This document shows, piece after piece, positions 1-10,910 of a stretch of DNA of 64,000 bases. Where the stretch lies: assembly GCF_028554725.1 (NCBI RefSeq), contig NC_071671.1:71418001-71482000 (forward strand), in the 5' to 3' direction. The position numbers and the translations under genes are program-made. Numbering within the stretch: position 1 is the stretch's first letter; the number at the start of each line of letters is the position of its first letter. The DNA comes from Zeugodacus cucurbitae (lineage: Eukaryota; Arthropoda; Insecta; Diptera; Tephritidae). Under the pieces are notes generated by a model. That model ran no database searches and was not told the origin of the DNA. It saw only the letters and a program-made list of their open reading frames with translations.

Positions 1-109
1 TTTCGTTATCTCCCTTTCCTTGACTTCCATTATATTCATATAATACCTTAATTATGTACGAAATCATTATTCACCATGAAAATCACTTATGCTTCGTTAC
101 TTTCCGCAG

Positions 110-331
110 AATCAGTCGGGCATCTACTACGACGTCGACTATGAGCCATCGGGCAATGGCATCGGCAATACGAGTGTGGATCATTTGTATGGTTCGCAAA
201 ATCAGTCATCCTCCCACTCACACACGCACTCACACTCACACAGTGGCAATAATCACATACCGGGACCACAGGGCATACCAATGAGCACCTACACATCCGG
301 ACGGGCCCCGAGTAGTTACTACATGAAATAA
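110..331 (+). CDS. Terminal coding exon of an unidentified + strand gene (5' part outside window)
   Basis: An acceptor (pyrimidine-rich, ending TTTCCGCAG at 101-109) is followed by a 73-codon open frame ending in TAA at 329-331. The peptide is polar and rich in Ser, Gly, Tyr and His. It has a His-Ser/Thr alternating run (about residues 34-46 of this exon) and ends SSYYMK. Third positions favour G/C, unlike the flanks, which supports real coding. It looks like a flexible C-terminal tail, perhaps of a membrane receptor or scaffold, but I do not recognise the gene. AATAAA-type signals near 475 and 515 would suit its 3' end. The gene converges on the methionyl-tRNA synthetase gene. Confidence 0.6.
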   Translation, partial: NQSGIYYDVDYEPSGNGIGNTSVDHLYGSQNQSSSHSHTHSHSHSGNNHIPGPQGIPMSTYTSGRAPSSYYMK

Positions 332-1365
332 TACCGTTAACGCATAAATACGTAGTAGTCTGTCTGCTGAGCGCCTCATGCGGGTGTTGAATTTCAAATT
401 TTCGAAATTCGGGAGGGTCAATTCAATTCTTGTATTTGCCTTAAGAGCTAGTCGTTAAGTGAATATGTAGTTGTAAATAAAAATTAACGAAATAACACGA
501 TACTATTAATTTATTTAAATAAAAAAAAAAAACCATAGAACATTAAGTAAAATTAACTGTTATTTAAGCACCCATTCTTTAGTTAAGCTAAGTCTATTTA
601 TCGCTCCTTTACTAACTTCGGCTGAAGGAAGAACGCACATGTCTATGTTTAAGTATTGTAACGCAGTAATTTGAAGAATGCAATTTATTTTAATAACTTC
701 AACAAGTTTGTTTATAAAATACCAACAAAGTTGTTGTAAATATAAGTAAATGTAAAAAATCAGTGTACATACGTATATATTCTAAACATATGTAATAAAT
801 TTAATAGAGACCAAAAACACTCTGTATTAACCTCAATTTGGATCTCCTCTATATCACGAGACCAGCGATTCAGTTGTAAACAAAATTAAAAAAACCACAA
901 CACCAACACCGTTTAATGCAATGTCTTACCAAATTTATTGAATTCATTTTCATAGACAAAGAGTAATACAATACTTTCTGTGAGTAATCAAGCCATGTAA
1001 AGTTTAAATATTATTTTTTAGTTTTTAGTTTTTTGGGGTTAATGTGGTGTGTAAAATATGCTACTTGCCAATATTTAATTAAATCAAATACTTCGCGTAA
1101 CCAACACAATAAAATAAATTAATTAGTAATAAAATTAAGAATATCAAGGGAAAGCAACCATTTGAGTTGAATAAGCCTTCAGCTACAAGCGTAATTGAAA
1201 TGAGGTTACAGTCAAATAATGCTTACAAGTAATATTTTGAGATGAGCAACAGAGTGTAACATTTTTCCAGGAAATCAGTTACACATTCAAATATGCGTAT
1301 GTAAAAAACGATAGAATGCTTGATTGCATGGTGATGCTGGATTATGTCATTACACTTGGCATCGT
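332..1365. other. 3' untranslated and intergenic DNA between convergent genes
   Basis: AT-rich DNA between two convergent stop codons. Several AATAAA motifs lie on the + strand (about 475, 515 and 795), and TTTATT near 939 could be the - strand poly(A) signal of the synthetase gene. No open frame of coding character is visible. Confidence 0.5.
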
Positions 1366-4300
1366 CTACTTCTTCTTTTTATTTTTACCCTGAGCCGCCG
1401 GCTGGGGTGCGCCGGTGAGTGTGGCAAGTTCCTTTTTCAGTTGCAGCAACACTTCCACTTCCGGTTTCCATACGCTGGCATCACCGCTCGCCTTCAATTG
1501 GCGCACCTTCTCGCCCTATAGAAAGCAGTGTCATTTACAAAACAAAATTAAAATTGTTGTATTTGTCTCACCTGCTGTGTGATACGTTGCTCCAGTTCCT
1601 TAACTTTTCCGTCACTGGCTACAGGCGTCGCCGCAGCCGGTGCCGCAGTTGGAGGCGCTGCTTGAGCGGCAGCTAATTTCTTTTTGAGATCGAGCAAAAC
1701 ATTCACTTCTGGCTGCCAAACTGCTTTGTCTTTCGTTGACGCTTTCAATTGGCGCACCTTTTCGCCCTGCAAACGCACGGCTTCCTCCAACTGAGCCACC
1801 GATTGTGTGCCATTTGCGAGGGGTGAGGGCTTGCTTGTATCGCTTGTTGCCGTTGCCGCTTGATTGCCATTTGTTTGGTCCTGCACACCGCCAAACTTCA
1901 TTTTAAGCTCTTCGATAAAGCTCTGCTCCAATTTAGTGAACAGCGGTGCTGGTTTGCCAATCTTATGGCCAGACGGCAGCAGAATGTTGATAAATGGTTT
2001 TCTGCAAACGTTACCGTTAAAAATAAATACTTAAATGAAGCAACTGGCGTACTTACTCTGGATTTAGTTGTGTCGGCTTGGCATTCAACTGAGCGAATAG
2101 CGTGCGTGCAATTGTGGGCATGTATGGCAAAATCAGATTGGCCAGCAGCGCTGCGATATTGGCGCAAACGCCAATGATGGTGGCAGCGCGTGCCTTCTGC
2201 TCATCGGTGCCCTTCAGCAGTACCCATGGCTGTTGGGATTGCATGTAACCGTTGCCGTGACGCGAGATCGAGAGCAAATGGCGTATGCCGTCGCGCAATT
2301 TAGCCTTTTCAAGTGAGTTTATGTAGCCACGTACTTCGCGGTTGATGAGCGCCAACAGAATGAGGTCATCCTTAGTCAGCGTCATGGTGGGCACGACGCA
2401 ATTGAAGTTCTTTTCACAGAAGACTAAGGCACGATTCACGAAATTACCCAAATTGTTTAGCAAATCGGAATTATTACGCGCACCCAAGTCATTCCAACTG
2501 AAGCTGGAGTCTTGACCTTCGGGACGTGCCGAGGCTAGATAGAAACGCCAAATATCAGCAGGAATGCCAGTTTCCTAATTAGAAAAACAAATTCGTATTA
2601 CATCGGAAGACAAATAAAAACCGTTTGACTCTCACCTGAGCATCGTTGCCAAACACTCCGATACCACGGCTCTTACTGAATTTGCCATCTTCGTAGTTCA
2701 AATACTCTGTCGCCATAATATTCGTTACCATAGTGTGGCCCTTGTTAGTCGCCAATAGCGCAGACGGGAATACCACGGAATGGAAAGGAACGTTGTCTTT
2801 GGCCATGAACTGGAAGAGCTCCACTTTTACATCCTTCGACGGTATCCACCACTGTTTGTATTCGCTGGTGTAATTCTTGGTCATTGAGATGTAACCGTAT
2901 GGAGCATCGAACCACACATAGAATACTTTCTTTTCGAAGCCAGCAAGTGGCACGGGTATACCCCATTTCAGATCACGTGTAATACAGCGCGGTTTGAGAC
3001 CTTCACGTAGCCAAGAACGAGCAATAACGCGCGCATTGTTCGTCCAGCCCATCTCGGAGCCCTCCATCCAAACACGCAGTTGTGATTCAACCTTTGGCAA
3101 GTCAAGGAAGAGTTGGTCAGAGGACCGCAATACAGGGGCGCTGTTACAGATTTTGCAACGTGGGCGAATTAGTTCGGTGGCGTTAACCAGTTTGCCACAC
3201 TTGTCGCACTGATCGCCACGTGCATCTTCATAACCGCAACCAGGATGAGGACAGGTGCCCTCTACGAAGCTAATAGCATAAATAAATGTTAAAATATATT
3301 TCTAGGGTTATAACAGCTTTTCAATACTTACCGATCCGCGAGAAAACGATCACATTTTACACAAAGTAGCTGCTCGACGCTCTCAGTGAATATGTAGCCG
3401 TTGTTGTACACGTCATGAAATGCTTCTTGCACAATTCTGAAAACAGTTTATTTTTTTTAATTAGAGCCCAATTCAAAGAATAATAGTCTTACTCAGTTTG
3501 ATGCTGCGATGACGTACGACCAAAGAAATCAAATCCGATGCCGAACCAGCGATAAATAGAGTTATGCAGCTCAAAGTATTTGTCACATATTTGCTTTGGT
3601 GTAAGGTTCTCCGCAAGCGCCTTGTTTTCCGTTGCCGTGCCGTACTCGTCAGTACCACATATCAAAAGAGTATTGTAACCAGCTGCGCGGGAATATCTAT
3701 AAAGAGAAACAATTGTAACACATATTTTTGTTAACACAAGTGTAGTGTCACAAACCGAGCAAAAATATCTGCAGACAACACACAGCCGATAATGTTGCCC
3801 AAATGTGGCACATTATTAACATAAGGTAACGCAGAGGTTATTAAAATGTTACGTTCACCCGCTTTCGGCAAAACGGTGCGCGGTTCAACACGTTGCGGCA
3901 CAGATACTGGTACAAAGCTGTTTTGAGCATTCGCCAACTCATCTTCCGTGACTGTATCTGCCAAACTTCCGGTTGCTTCCGCTAATAACTTCTCCGACTC
4001 AGATTCTGTATGGACACGAACTGGAACGTGGTTTAGACCACCATAACGGTTGGAATTTTGCAAAGATGTGAATGTTAGGCCGGCTAATGGAGTTTCTGCC
4101 AGCACCGCTTGAATTTCAGGTAAGGCAGTCATTTTTCGATACCAAGCCTTAAGATGCTCGATATTCTGGGCACCTTTCAATGTGCCATCGGGGGCTAACA
4201 ACGACCAGACAGCGATATCTGCTGCGCTTACTTTATCGCCCGTTAGAAAAGCTGACTCTGCCAAACGATCATCTAATTTTCTAACTAGTATATTTAGCAC

Positions 4301-4825
4301 AGGCAGAGCGTCAGGATTTGCACGATGACCGACGGATAAATGTTGTGCCAAAGCCGGTGCCAACTTAACCGTAGACCATTCCAACCACTGCAAGACAATT
4401 ATAATATATATATAAGCAAATGTTTTGGATTGTCTTTACATTCTAATTTACACAAATGACACTAACCTCGTCGCGAAGGGCACCTTCATCCGGAAATAGA
4501 AAGTGTGCTACAGCATCTGTAGAAAACAATTTCAAACCATTTTCCAGCTCCACTGTTGGCAAAACCAAATAATCTTTGCAGGCAGGGTCTGGAAATAATT
4601 GTAGCTTATTGCATCAGATTGCATTTTAATCGCATTATTCAAATTCTTTGGAATTTTACGACAAATCACTGTTACGTGCCACTCGAGCAAAATAAGTTGT
4701 GATTACACTCCCTTCCACTTACCATTTAACGTGACTTTAACCACTTCCACTTGTTTATTAGCAAATTTCGCCAACAATTGCAATTTTAATCCAAATGGAT
4801 TTCCTTCGTTGGTAAAAATTTTCAT
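1366..4825 (-). CDS. MetRS: Methionyl-tRNA synthetase, cytosolic (nine exons)
   Basis: Charges tRNA-Met with methionine using ATP in the cytosol. Coding exons, in order of translation: 4723-4825, 4467-4588, 3756-4387, 3493-3696, 3332-3436, 2636-3269, 2057-2574, 1572-2001, 1366-1515. They join in one frame of 2898 nt, giving 965 aa. Domains are a GST-like N-terminal region (about 1-220); the class I catalytic core with the HIGH-type motif HLGN at 270-273; a zinc-binding connective region with Cys pairs from about C379 to C413 and beyond; the signature KFSKS at 585-589; an anticodon-binding domain (about 600-780); and two WHEP domains (about 841-885 and 903-950). The end is Lys-rich. The start is the first Met of the GST-like fold, just upstream of the first donor. 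The two WHEP units share GEKVRQLKAS, which suggests internal duplication. All introns are GT-AG, and the exon 3 donor is weak (GTTTGT). The gene is divergent from the splicing-factor gene, with 676 bp between the start codons. Confidence 0.95.
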
Positions 4826-5501
4826 ATTTGGTATTTTATCCACCACCAAATTCTAATATCTAAAATCGCACAAACACGCGATAGTTCTTCGATGACAGAT
4901 ACCAATTGAATTGAATTTTGCCAGTTGCCACGACTTTTAAGAAGTAAATATGGCAGTGTTGCATTACACAGTAGCTAATTATTTTGAGATATTTGATAGC
5001 AGAGCGAGTGTTATGTGGAAAGCTCAATCCGAAGAGAATAAAACTTTTGGGTTAAAACTTTGTAGTTTGAGCAAAAGCTGTGAGAGTGTATTTACGGCTT
5101 CACAGATGAATAAACTTGGAATTCAAAGAAATCAATTCACAATTTTTTTTTTGGTTGTAACAATGACAATAAAGTTATAGTGTATTATTTTTAATTTGAA
5201 ATTGATTTTTAGAAAGTTATCACATTTGCAAAAAAAAATTAACTAGAAGAAACTAAATTTCTGAATGGAATTGAACTTCAATAATAAATTAACCTTACTG
5301 GATGTTAATGTCCTACGCGCCACTGTGGCTAAACAGCTGATCTGTTCGCTCCATTGTGAATAACCTTTGTTTTGACATTTAATATTTTCATTTGGTTCAA
5401 GATAGCATTCATTTGCTTACTATACCGATAAACAAAATATAATTATTTGTGACAGAAATTGTGTTGTAAACGTTTAATTTTCTTTAAATAAACAACGTAA
5501 A
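4826..5501. promoter_or_regulatory. Divergent intergenic region (shared promoter space)
   Basis: This 676-bp space separates two divergently transcribed housekeeping genes, methionyl-tRNA synthetase (-) and the YJU2B-like factor (+). Promoters for both must lie here, as inferred from layout. I see no clear TATA box in a useful position. A 76-codon open frame starting near 4950 has no coding character. Confidence 0.5.
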
Positions 5502-6645
5502 ATGGGTGAACGCAAGGGACAAAATAAGTATTATCCCCCCGATTACGATCCGAAGAAGGGTGGACTTAATAAATTTCGTGGGACACATGCCCTACGCGAG
5601 CGGGCCCGGAAAATTCATTTGGGCATAATTATTATACGTTTTGAAATGCCCTACAATATTTGGTGTGATGGATGTAAAAATCACATAGGAATGGGTGTGC
5701 GTTATAATGCGGAGAAGACAAAAGTGGGCATGTACTACTCCACACCCATTTATAAATTTCGAATGAAATGTCATCTATGCGACAATCATTTCGAAATACA
5801 AACCGATCCCGGAAATTTAGATTATGTTATTCTATCCGGAGCACGCCGACAAGAGAATCGTTGGGATCCGTTGCAAAATGAACAGGTTGTACCCGAGACT
5901 AAGGAAGTACAAAAACGCCTATTTGATGATGCGATGTACAAGTTGGAACATCAAGCAAAAGATGTCAAAGCTGGAGAGGATGCGAAACCGGTACTGGAGC
6001 GCTTAGTCGAACGCAATCGAAGTGTTTGGGATGACAGTTATGAGGCCAATTGCCGATTAAGAGCAGAGTTTCGAGTAAGATACTTCGTGTTTGTATGAAT
6101 AGTTGAAAAATATTGAAAATGTTCACTTTCAGACTAAAAGGAAAGAACTAAAAGCACAAAAAGAACTTGATGATCAATTACTTGCGAGAAATAGTCTTGA
6201 TATAGCGCTTTTACCGGAAATTGCACAAGATAAGCAAATGGCAGAGTTGATGATGTTGCAAAGCAAGTCGGCGCAAGAAAGAGAAGCAGAGAAAAGATTG
6301 GATATATTAATGAAACCTGCTCTCCAAGGTGCCACCAAAACAACCTTTGGTGGAATGAAACGTCAGAAAATACTAAATACGCATTTACAATTCGGAGATT
6401 TGGGTATTAAAAAGAAAATCGAAGCATGTACAGGCACTGAACCAGCAGTTACTACAATAGCTGAAAGCCATACAAGCAAAGAAGATTGTACGTCGTTGGA
6501 GGACAAATCTTCGAAGAATGCGGAGGAGTCTAATGGGCAAAACGAAAAATTGGAAAAAGAGGAAGCCAAGTTAATAAATCTGCCAAAGAGTTTGGCATTG
6601 GTCTGTGATTATAATAGCAATAGTGAAAATGATAGTAGCGATTAA
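5502..6645 (+). CDS. YJU2B/CCDC130-type pre-mRNA splicing factor
   Basis: Two exons (5502-6074 and 6133-6645) with a 58-bp intron joined in phase 0 encode 361 aa. The first 200 residues are typical of the Saf4/YJU2/CCDC130-CCDC94 family. They start MGERKGQNKYYPPDYDP and carry two CxxC pairs, C55/C58 (CDGC) and C90/C93 (CHLC), expected to bind zinc. A WDDSYEANCRLRAEFR-type stretch follows and is the family's usual link to a charged, coiled-coil-prone tail. The C-terminal third is Lys/Glu/Ser rich and low in complexity. Family members associate with the catalytic spliceosome in the nucleus. The start is fixed by the conserved N-terminus. Its 3' end faces the EB1-like gene, with 112 bp between stop codons. 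Confidence 0.92.
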
Positions 6646-6757
6646 ATACATTACACAAAAAGTTTTATTATCGTAAAAACATTTGAATAAAACTAATAAC
6701 ATACACATAATCAAAAATTCAATATTTATAATCAAAGTATAACACACAATTATGAAT
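6646..6757. terminator. Overlapping poly(A) regions of two convergent genes
   Basis: The + strand AATAAA at 6686-6691 fits the splicing-factor mRNA. TTTATT at 6664-6669, read on the other strand, fits the EB1-like mRNA. The - strand signal lies only about 20 bp past the + strand stop codon, so the two mature transcripts should overlap by tens of bases. Confidence 0.55.
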
Positions 6758-7721
6758 TTACAACTCCGCGGTCTCGCATCCCGACTCATTATTTCCATTT
6801 CCTTGGACATCAGTATCGGTGGCATATAATATGGCCAGTGCACGTTCACACAACTCGTCGTGATCTGTGAATTCTTTCAACCTGGTAGAAAGTATTGCAT
6901 AATATTATAGCAATATGTTGAGAGTAATTTGTTGTTGTTAACTTACACATTTTCAACATCGAGTAGTTTTTTATAATAGAAATTTCTTTCATTTAATATT
7001 ATCGCGGTCTAAGAGTTATAAATGGGAATATTTAAAGATTTGCAAGAGAATAGATACGAAACGATATGTACAAACCTGCTCAGCTAGTTTATCACGAGTC
7101 TCTTGCAGAGATCGCAGGCTTCGTGGCGAACCACTTTCATCCACGTTAAGTTGCGTTGAATTCGCCGTTGGTGGTGTCATCTCCGAACCTCCCCGATTCA
7201 GCACTTTTTTAGTTGCTTTTACTGTTTTATGATGGATTTGTGGCTTTTGTGTATTCGGAAGCTTTACATTTTCTTTACCGGCTGCATGCACATCATAAAA
7301 CTTCTTAAACCATTGCAGAAATTCGAAGTTATCCTGGAAACGTCCTTTTATCAAACGCTCAATCGGCACGGACTTTTCGTAGTTTATACGTGTGAACGCC
7401 ATTTGGAAGAGTTTCAAATTGTGTAAAAATTCATGTTCCAATTTTGCGTTGGCTTTTATCTTTTTCGCACCAACTGAATTCGGGAAGAGCATTTCCATAA
7501 TTTGGCAATAAGCAACACCTGTTGAGTTTTTTAAAAATGAATTAAGTGTACTTAGTCAGAAATACAGTACCAGTACCTGAGCAGAGATCCTCGATTTTTG
7601 TATATTCGCCTTGGACGGTTGTATTAATCCAACGCAGCATTTCATGACGAGACATCTTCTCTGAAGAAGCGTGCGTTAGTGCAACTGGTGCCTTTACATC
7701 CGGAACGGCTTGAGTACTCAT
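6758..7721 (-). CDS. EB1-family microtubule plus-end binding protein
   Basis: Four exons (7577-7721, 7076-7518, 6947-7008, 6758-6881) join in one frame of 774 nt, giving 257 aa. Residues about 21-122 form the calponin-homology domain of EB proteins, with SRHEML, MLFPNSV and KGRFQDNFEFLQWFKKFYD matching the family closely. A variable Lys/Ser/Thr/Pro linker follows. Residues about 183-240 form the EB-homology coiled coil (RDKLAEQ, RNFYYKKLLDVE and LYATD near its end). EB proteins dimerise through this coil, track growing microtubule ends and recruit partners. The usual acidic EEY/F tail is missing and the protein ends ETAEL, so binding of CAP-Gly partners may be lost. Flies carry several divergent EB1 paralogues, some male-biased. 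This may be one of those rather than the main Eb1. The exon 2 donor is weak (GTTTGT). Confidence 0.9.
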
Positions 7722-8078
7722 TTTTTATAATTTATCTTTATAATTTAAAGTTAATGATTAAAATTATTGACAAATTTTGGCGTTTAATAACGGATCGAAC
7801 AAAAACTGACACAGCATTGGCGCCAAACAACTATAAAAACAAACACAATAAAGGAGAGGGCAAAGAAACGGTGACACCCAATATGCAAAGGATAATGCAA
7901 AGCTCAAACAAACCCACCCTGTAGGAAAAAATTAAAATATCATAAGTTCATTATCATTTAATACATTTGGTATTTTATAAAAGGGCTGAGTCAATAGAAA
8001 ATAGCAGAAATTTTATAAAATTTAAACTTAGAATTCAACCAACTTTATATCAAAATTCGTATAAATTCCAACAACGTC
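7722..8078. promoter_or_regulatory. Upstream region of the EB1-like gene
   Basis: This is the gap between the EB1-like start codon and the stop of the first epoxide hydrolase gene, both on the - strand. It includes a perfect palindrome TTGGCGCCAA at 7817-7826, which resembles an E2F site, 96 bp upstream of the EB1-like ATG. The match is by eye and could be chance. Nothing else is clear. Confidence 0.35.
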
Positions 8079-9847
8079 TCATTTAAGCTTACTAAACTTC
8101 TCCACCTTCTTTACGAATGCTATAAAGTCTGTGTACAACAATGTGGGCATTTCTAAAGCTACAAAGTGACCACCATCTTTATAGAATGTGCTATGGATCA
8201 AATTCCGATATTTATCCTTCAGTTGGTTGTCGGGAAAGTGTATCAGGTCGTGTTTGAAACGTGCACAACCCGTCGGCACATCCGTCGGAACACTATCCAT
8301 ATGCAGTTCGCGTTGCTCAGTAGAATGGTGTTCGGCGAATATACGCGAAGAGGTTGTTATGGAATTAGTCAAGTAATAGATCATTACATTATCCAGAAGC
8401 GCGTCCAACTTGAAGCGTTTGCGAAGGCCACCATTAGAACTATTTTTATAATCCTTATTCGTCAGAGAAGACCACTTTTCCAATATGTAAGCGGCTAAAC
8501 CGACGGGATTGTCGGAGAGCACAGCACCAACCGTATCAGGTTTTGTTGCTTGTAGATGATAGTACCCGGTTTCTTCAATTAAACGTTTTATCACCTCCCA
8601 ATGAGGAAACATCTCCTCAAATCCATCTCGAAAGAAAAAGTTTGGCTTTAACGCATTTAGAATTCCCTTAATCACCGATCTCCCCGTGAATACGGTACAT
8701 AAATTTGAATGGTATCCAAGAACATTTTCTGGAAACAGTGTTGCTATATGTGAACCAATTACCGATCCGAAACCACCGCCTTGTATAAGGAACTTCCTGT
8801 AGCCCAAGCGAAGCATCAAGTTGCGCATAATAACGGCGACTTGCACGGGCCCAAGACCTGCCCTCGAAGTACCCTGTGGACAATACTTCATCAAACACTA
8901 GTTCAGCAATAAAATAATTGTTGCTACTTACCTGTGACCAAGCGAAACCGGGTATACTCGGCACTACCACATTGAAGATGTACTCGTTCTTTTTATCTGG
9001 ATGCGTTTGGTGGAGTTTGTGTATGAGCGGATAGAATTCCCGTATTGAGCTGGGCCATCCATGCAGCAATAGTACGGGGTAATGATGTTTGCCAACTTTA
9101 TTCTCGTCGTAAACCATTAAATGTAAGAAATGCATTCGCAGGCTGTGAAGAAATAAAATAGAAAATAACTACTAAAAATGCCACTGGAGCTTCAAGCCAC
9201 ATCGTAATAGTGAAGGAGCTGTTATAGGAGGCAGTTCTGAGATTCGCTTGTGAGAAGATCAATGTGGGAAATATTTTTTCCTGTGGCCCGATCGGAAGTT
9301 TCGGTCATTACTTTTGAAAATCTTTGAATCGCTGCGACTCATATGTTGTTTTCTGCCTAAACTTACCCTTGTATTTCGGTTGTAAAGTGGTTAAACTGCC
9401 ACATAAACACTTCACGTTCACGCCAACGTGGCATATAGTTGTCACGCCAGTAATCGACGATATTCAATAGCTCCTGAGTGTTGAAACCGTTTCGAAAATC
9501 CGGACTCATCGACTCAGTCAGACGTAATGTGCGATTCAATCGCTGACGCAGTTCATCAATGGTCTGCAAGTGGAGGTGCGTAAGCATTATGATTAATGTC
9601 AAATTATTGATGCCAATTAACTGTGTCATACCGAATCCGGAAATACCAGTTTATTAGTAATAATCTCCGATGAGTTCTTCACATATGCAGTCCAGTCTTC
9701 CGGCTTCTCGCCATCTCCCCACCATTGCTGAAGTGATACCTTTGGCGCCTCAGCTTCGAAAACCGTGTTTATTCGTCTGTAAGCGAACAGAGCTCCGACG
9801 ATACAAACAATACCGAAAGTCCACTGAAATCTCTTAGAACCCAGCAT
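8079..9847 (-). CDS. Juvenile hormone epoxide hydrolase paralogue lacking catalytic residues
   Basis: Four exons (9632-9847, 9367-9563, 8932-9142, 8079-8873) join in one frame of 1419 nt, giving 472 aa. The N-terminus MLGSKRFQWTFGIVCIVGAL is a membrane anchor, as in microsomal epoxide hydrolases of the ER. An EHN-type N-terminal region follows, then the alpha/beta-hydrolase core with the oxyanion motif HGWP, YYHLQATKPDT with the first lid Tyr (Y312), and GGHF with the general-base His near the C-terminus. The nucleophile motif, normally GGDWG, reads GGGFG here, with Gly at 242 in place of Asp. The second lid Tyr (human EPHX1 Y374) is Phe at 387. Epoxide hydrolysis by the usual ester intermediate should be impossible. 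The frame, splice sites and length are intact, so it may be a pseudoenzyme or ligand binder, not a decayed pseudogene. Intron phases match those of the neighbour at 10911-13446, which shows tandem duplication. Confidence 0.9.
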
Positions 9848-10910
9848 TGCTATGCTAGTATTAATTGTTATTACTTGAAAAAGTACGAAATTTAAGAACT
9901 ACGCGCCAGCAATTTTCAATTCAACTGCACTCTTCTTCAGCGTTGGATAGCATTTGCGGTCTTTGCCGATTGGTAAATGTCCGCTGTGATTGTGACTACG
10001 CTACAAGCCAATTAATCTATCTGCTTTGTTATCAGTTAGCAATACGTAGCTTGGCCGTTTGATTGACAGAGTCGAGTGCTTTAAGATATACGAAGATAAG
10101 ACTGTTCAAATTTAAAAGTTACTTGGAAGAGCTCGAACAAGCGTACTGAGAACATTTCAATTCGAAATTTTGGTATTCCATTCATACTCTCGGGCACTAA
10201 GTACATACATATATACTCCAAAGAGGAAGTCCATAAACATAGCATTTCTTAAAATCAAATATTTCGGACAAAAGTCTATTGATTTTTACATTTTAAGTAA
10301 CAAGTTCACTTTAGTCCCACTATCTCATGGAAGAAGAGAGCCCACCAATTTTTGTTGTTATTCAAATCTTATCTGAGTATTTATTTTATTTCAGTATCTT
10401 TCCACATTAGTTACTTAATTTACAGTTATCTTTTTGAAAATCGATTTTTTTATTTATTCACCTAATATTTTTGTATTTTTTTTTCGCTTTTCATTGATAA
10501 ATTGCCAATATTCTTCGTTTCGTCGTGGAGTGTGCATATGTATGTGATCTCTGAGGCACAGCGGACATTTGATGGAAAACTAAGTTGCTTGAACGGGAAA
10601 TCTCTAATTAATTTATATAATAATAATATATTTTATATATCCGTAATGGTCTCTTGGTTTAGCCAGTTTTTTGTATGTGGCTCTGGTTCAATGTAGAAAT
10701 ATGCTATAAGCTCGCAACCTTCAACATGTTTTTGCCTTTCAGAAACAATTAACATTTTATTTCAATTTATTATTCATAAGAAATATACACAACAAGTACC
10801 AGCTTAACACTTTTGTTAAAGGCTTACATATATCCAGTAAAAAAAAATTCCGAAAATAATATAGGAGAAATGAGATATGTATGCATATTCTTGAGTTAGA
10901 TGGACACCAA
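9848..10910. other. Spacer between the two epoxide hydrolase genes
   Basis: AT-rich spacer of about 1.06 kb. It must contain the promoter of the 8079-9847 gene and the 3' UTR of the 10911-13446 gene. No further hydrolase exon or other coding segment is visible. Confidence 0.4.

Noticed and set aside
4950..5180. 76-codon + strand open frame between two divergent genes
   Set aside because: No family resemblance, AT-rich codon use, and it lies in promoter space. Probably chance.
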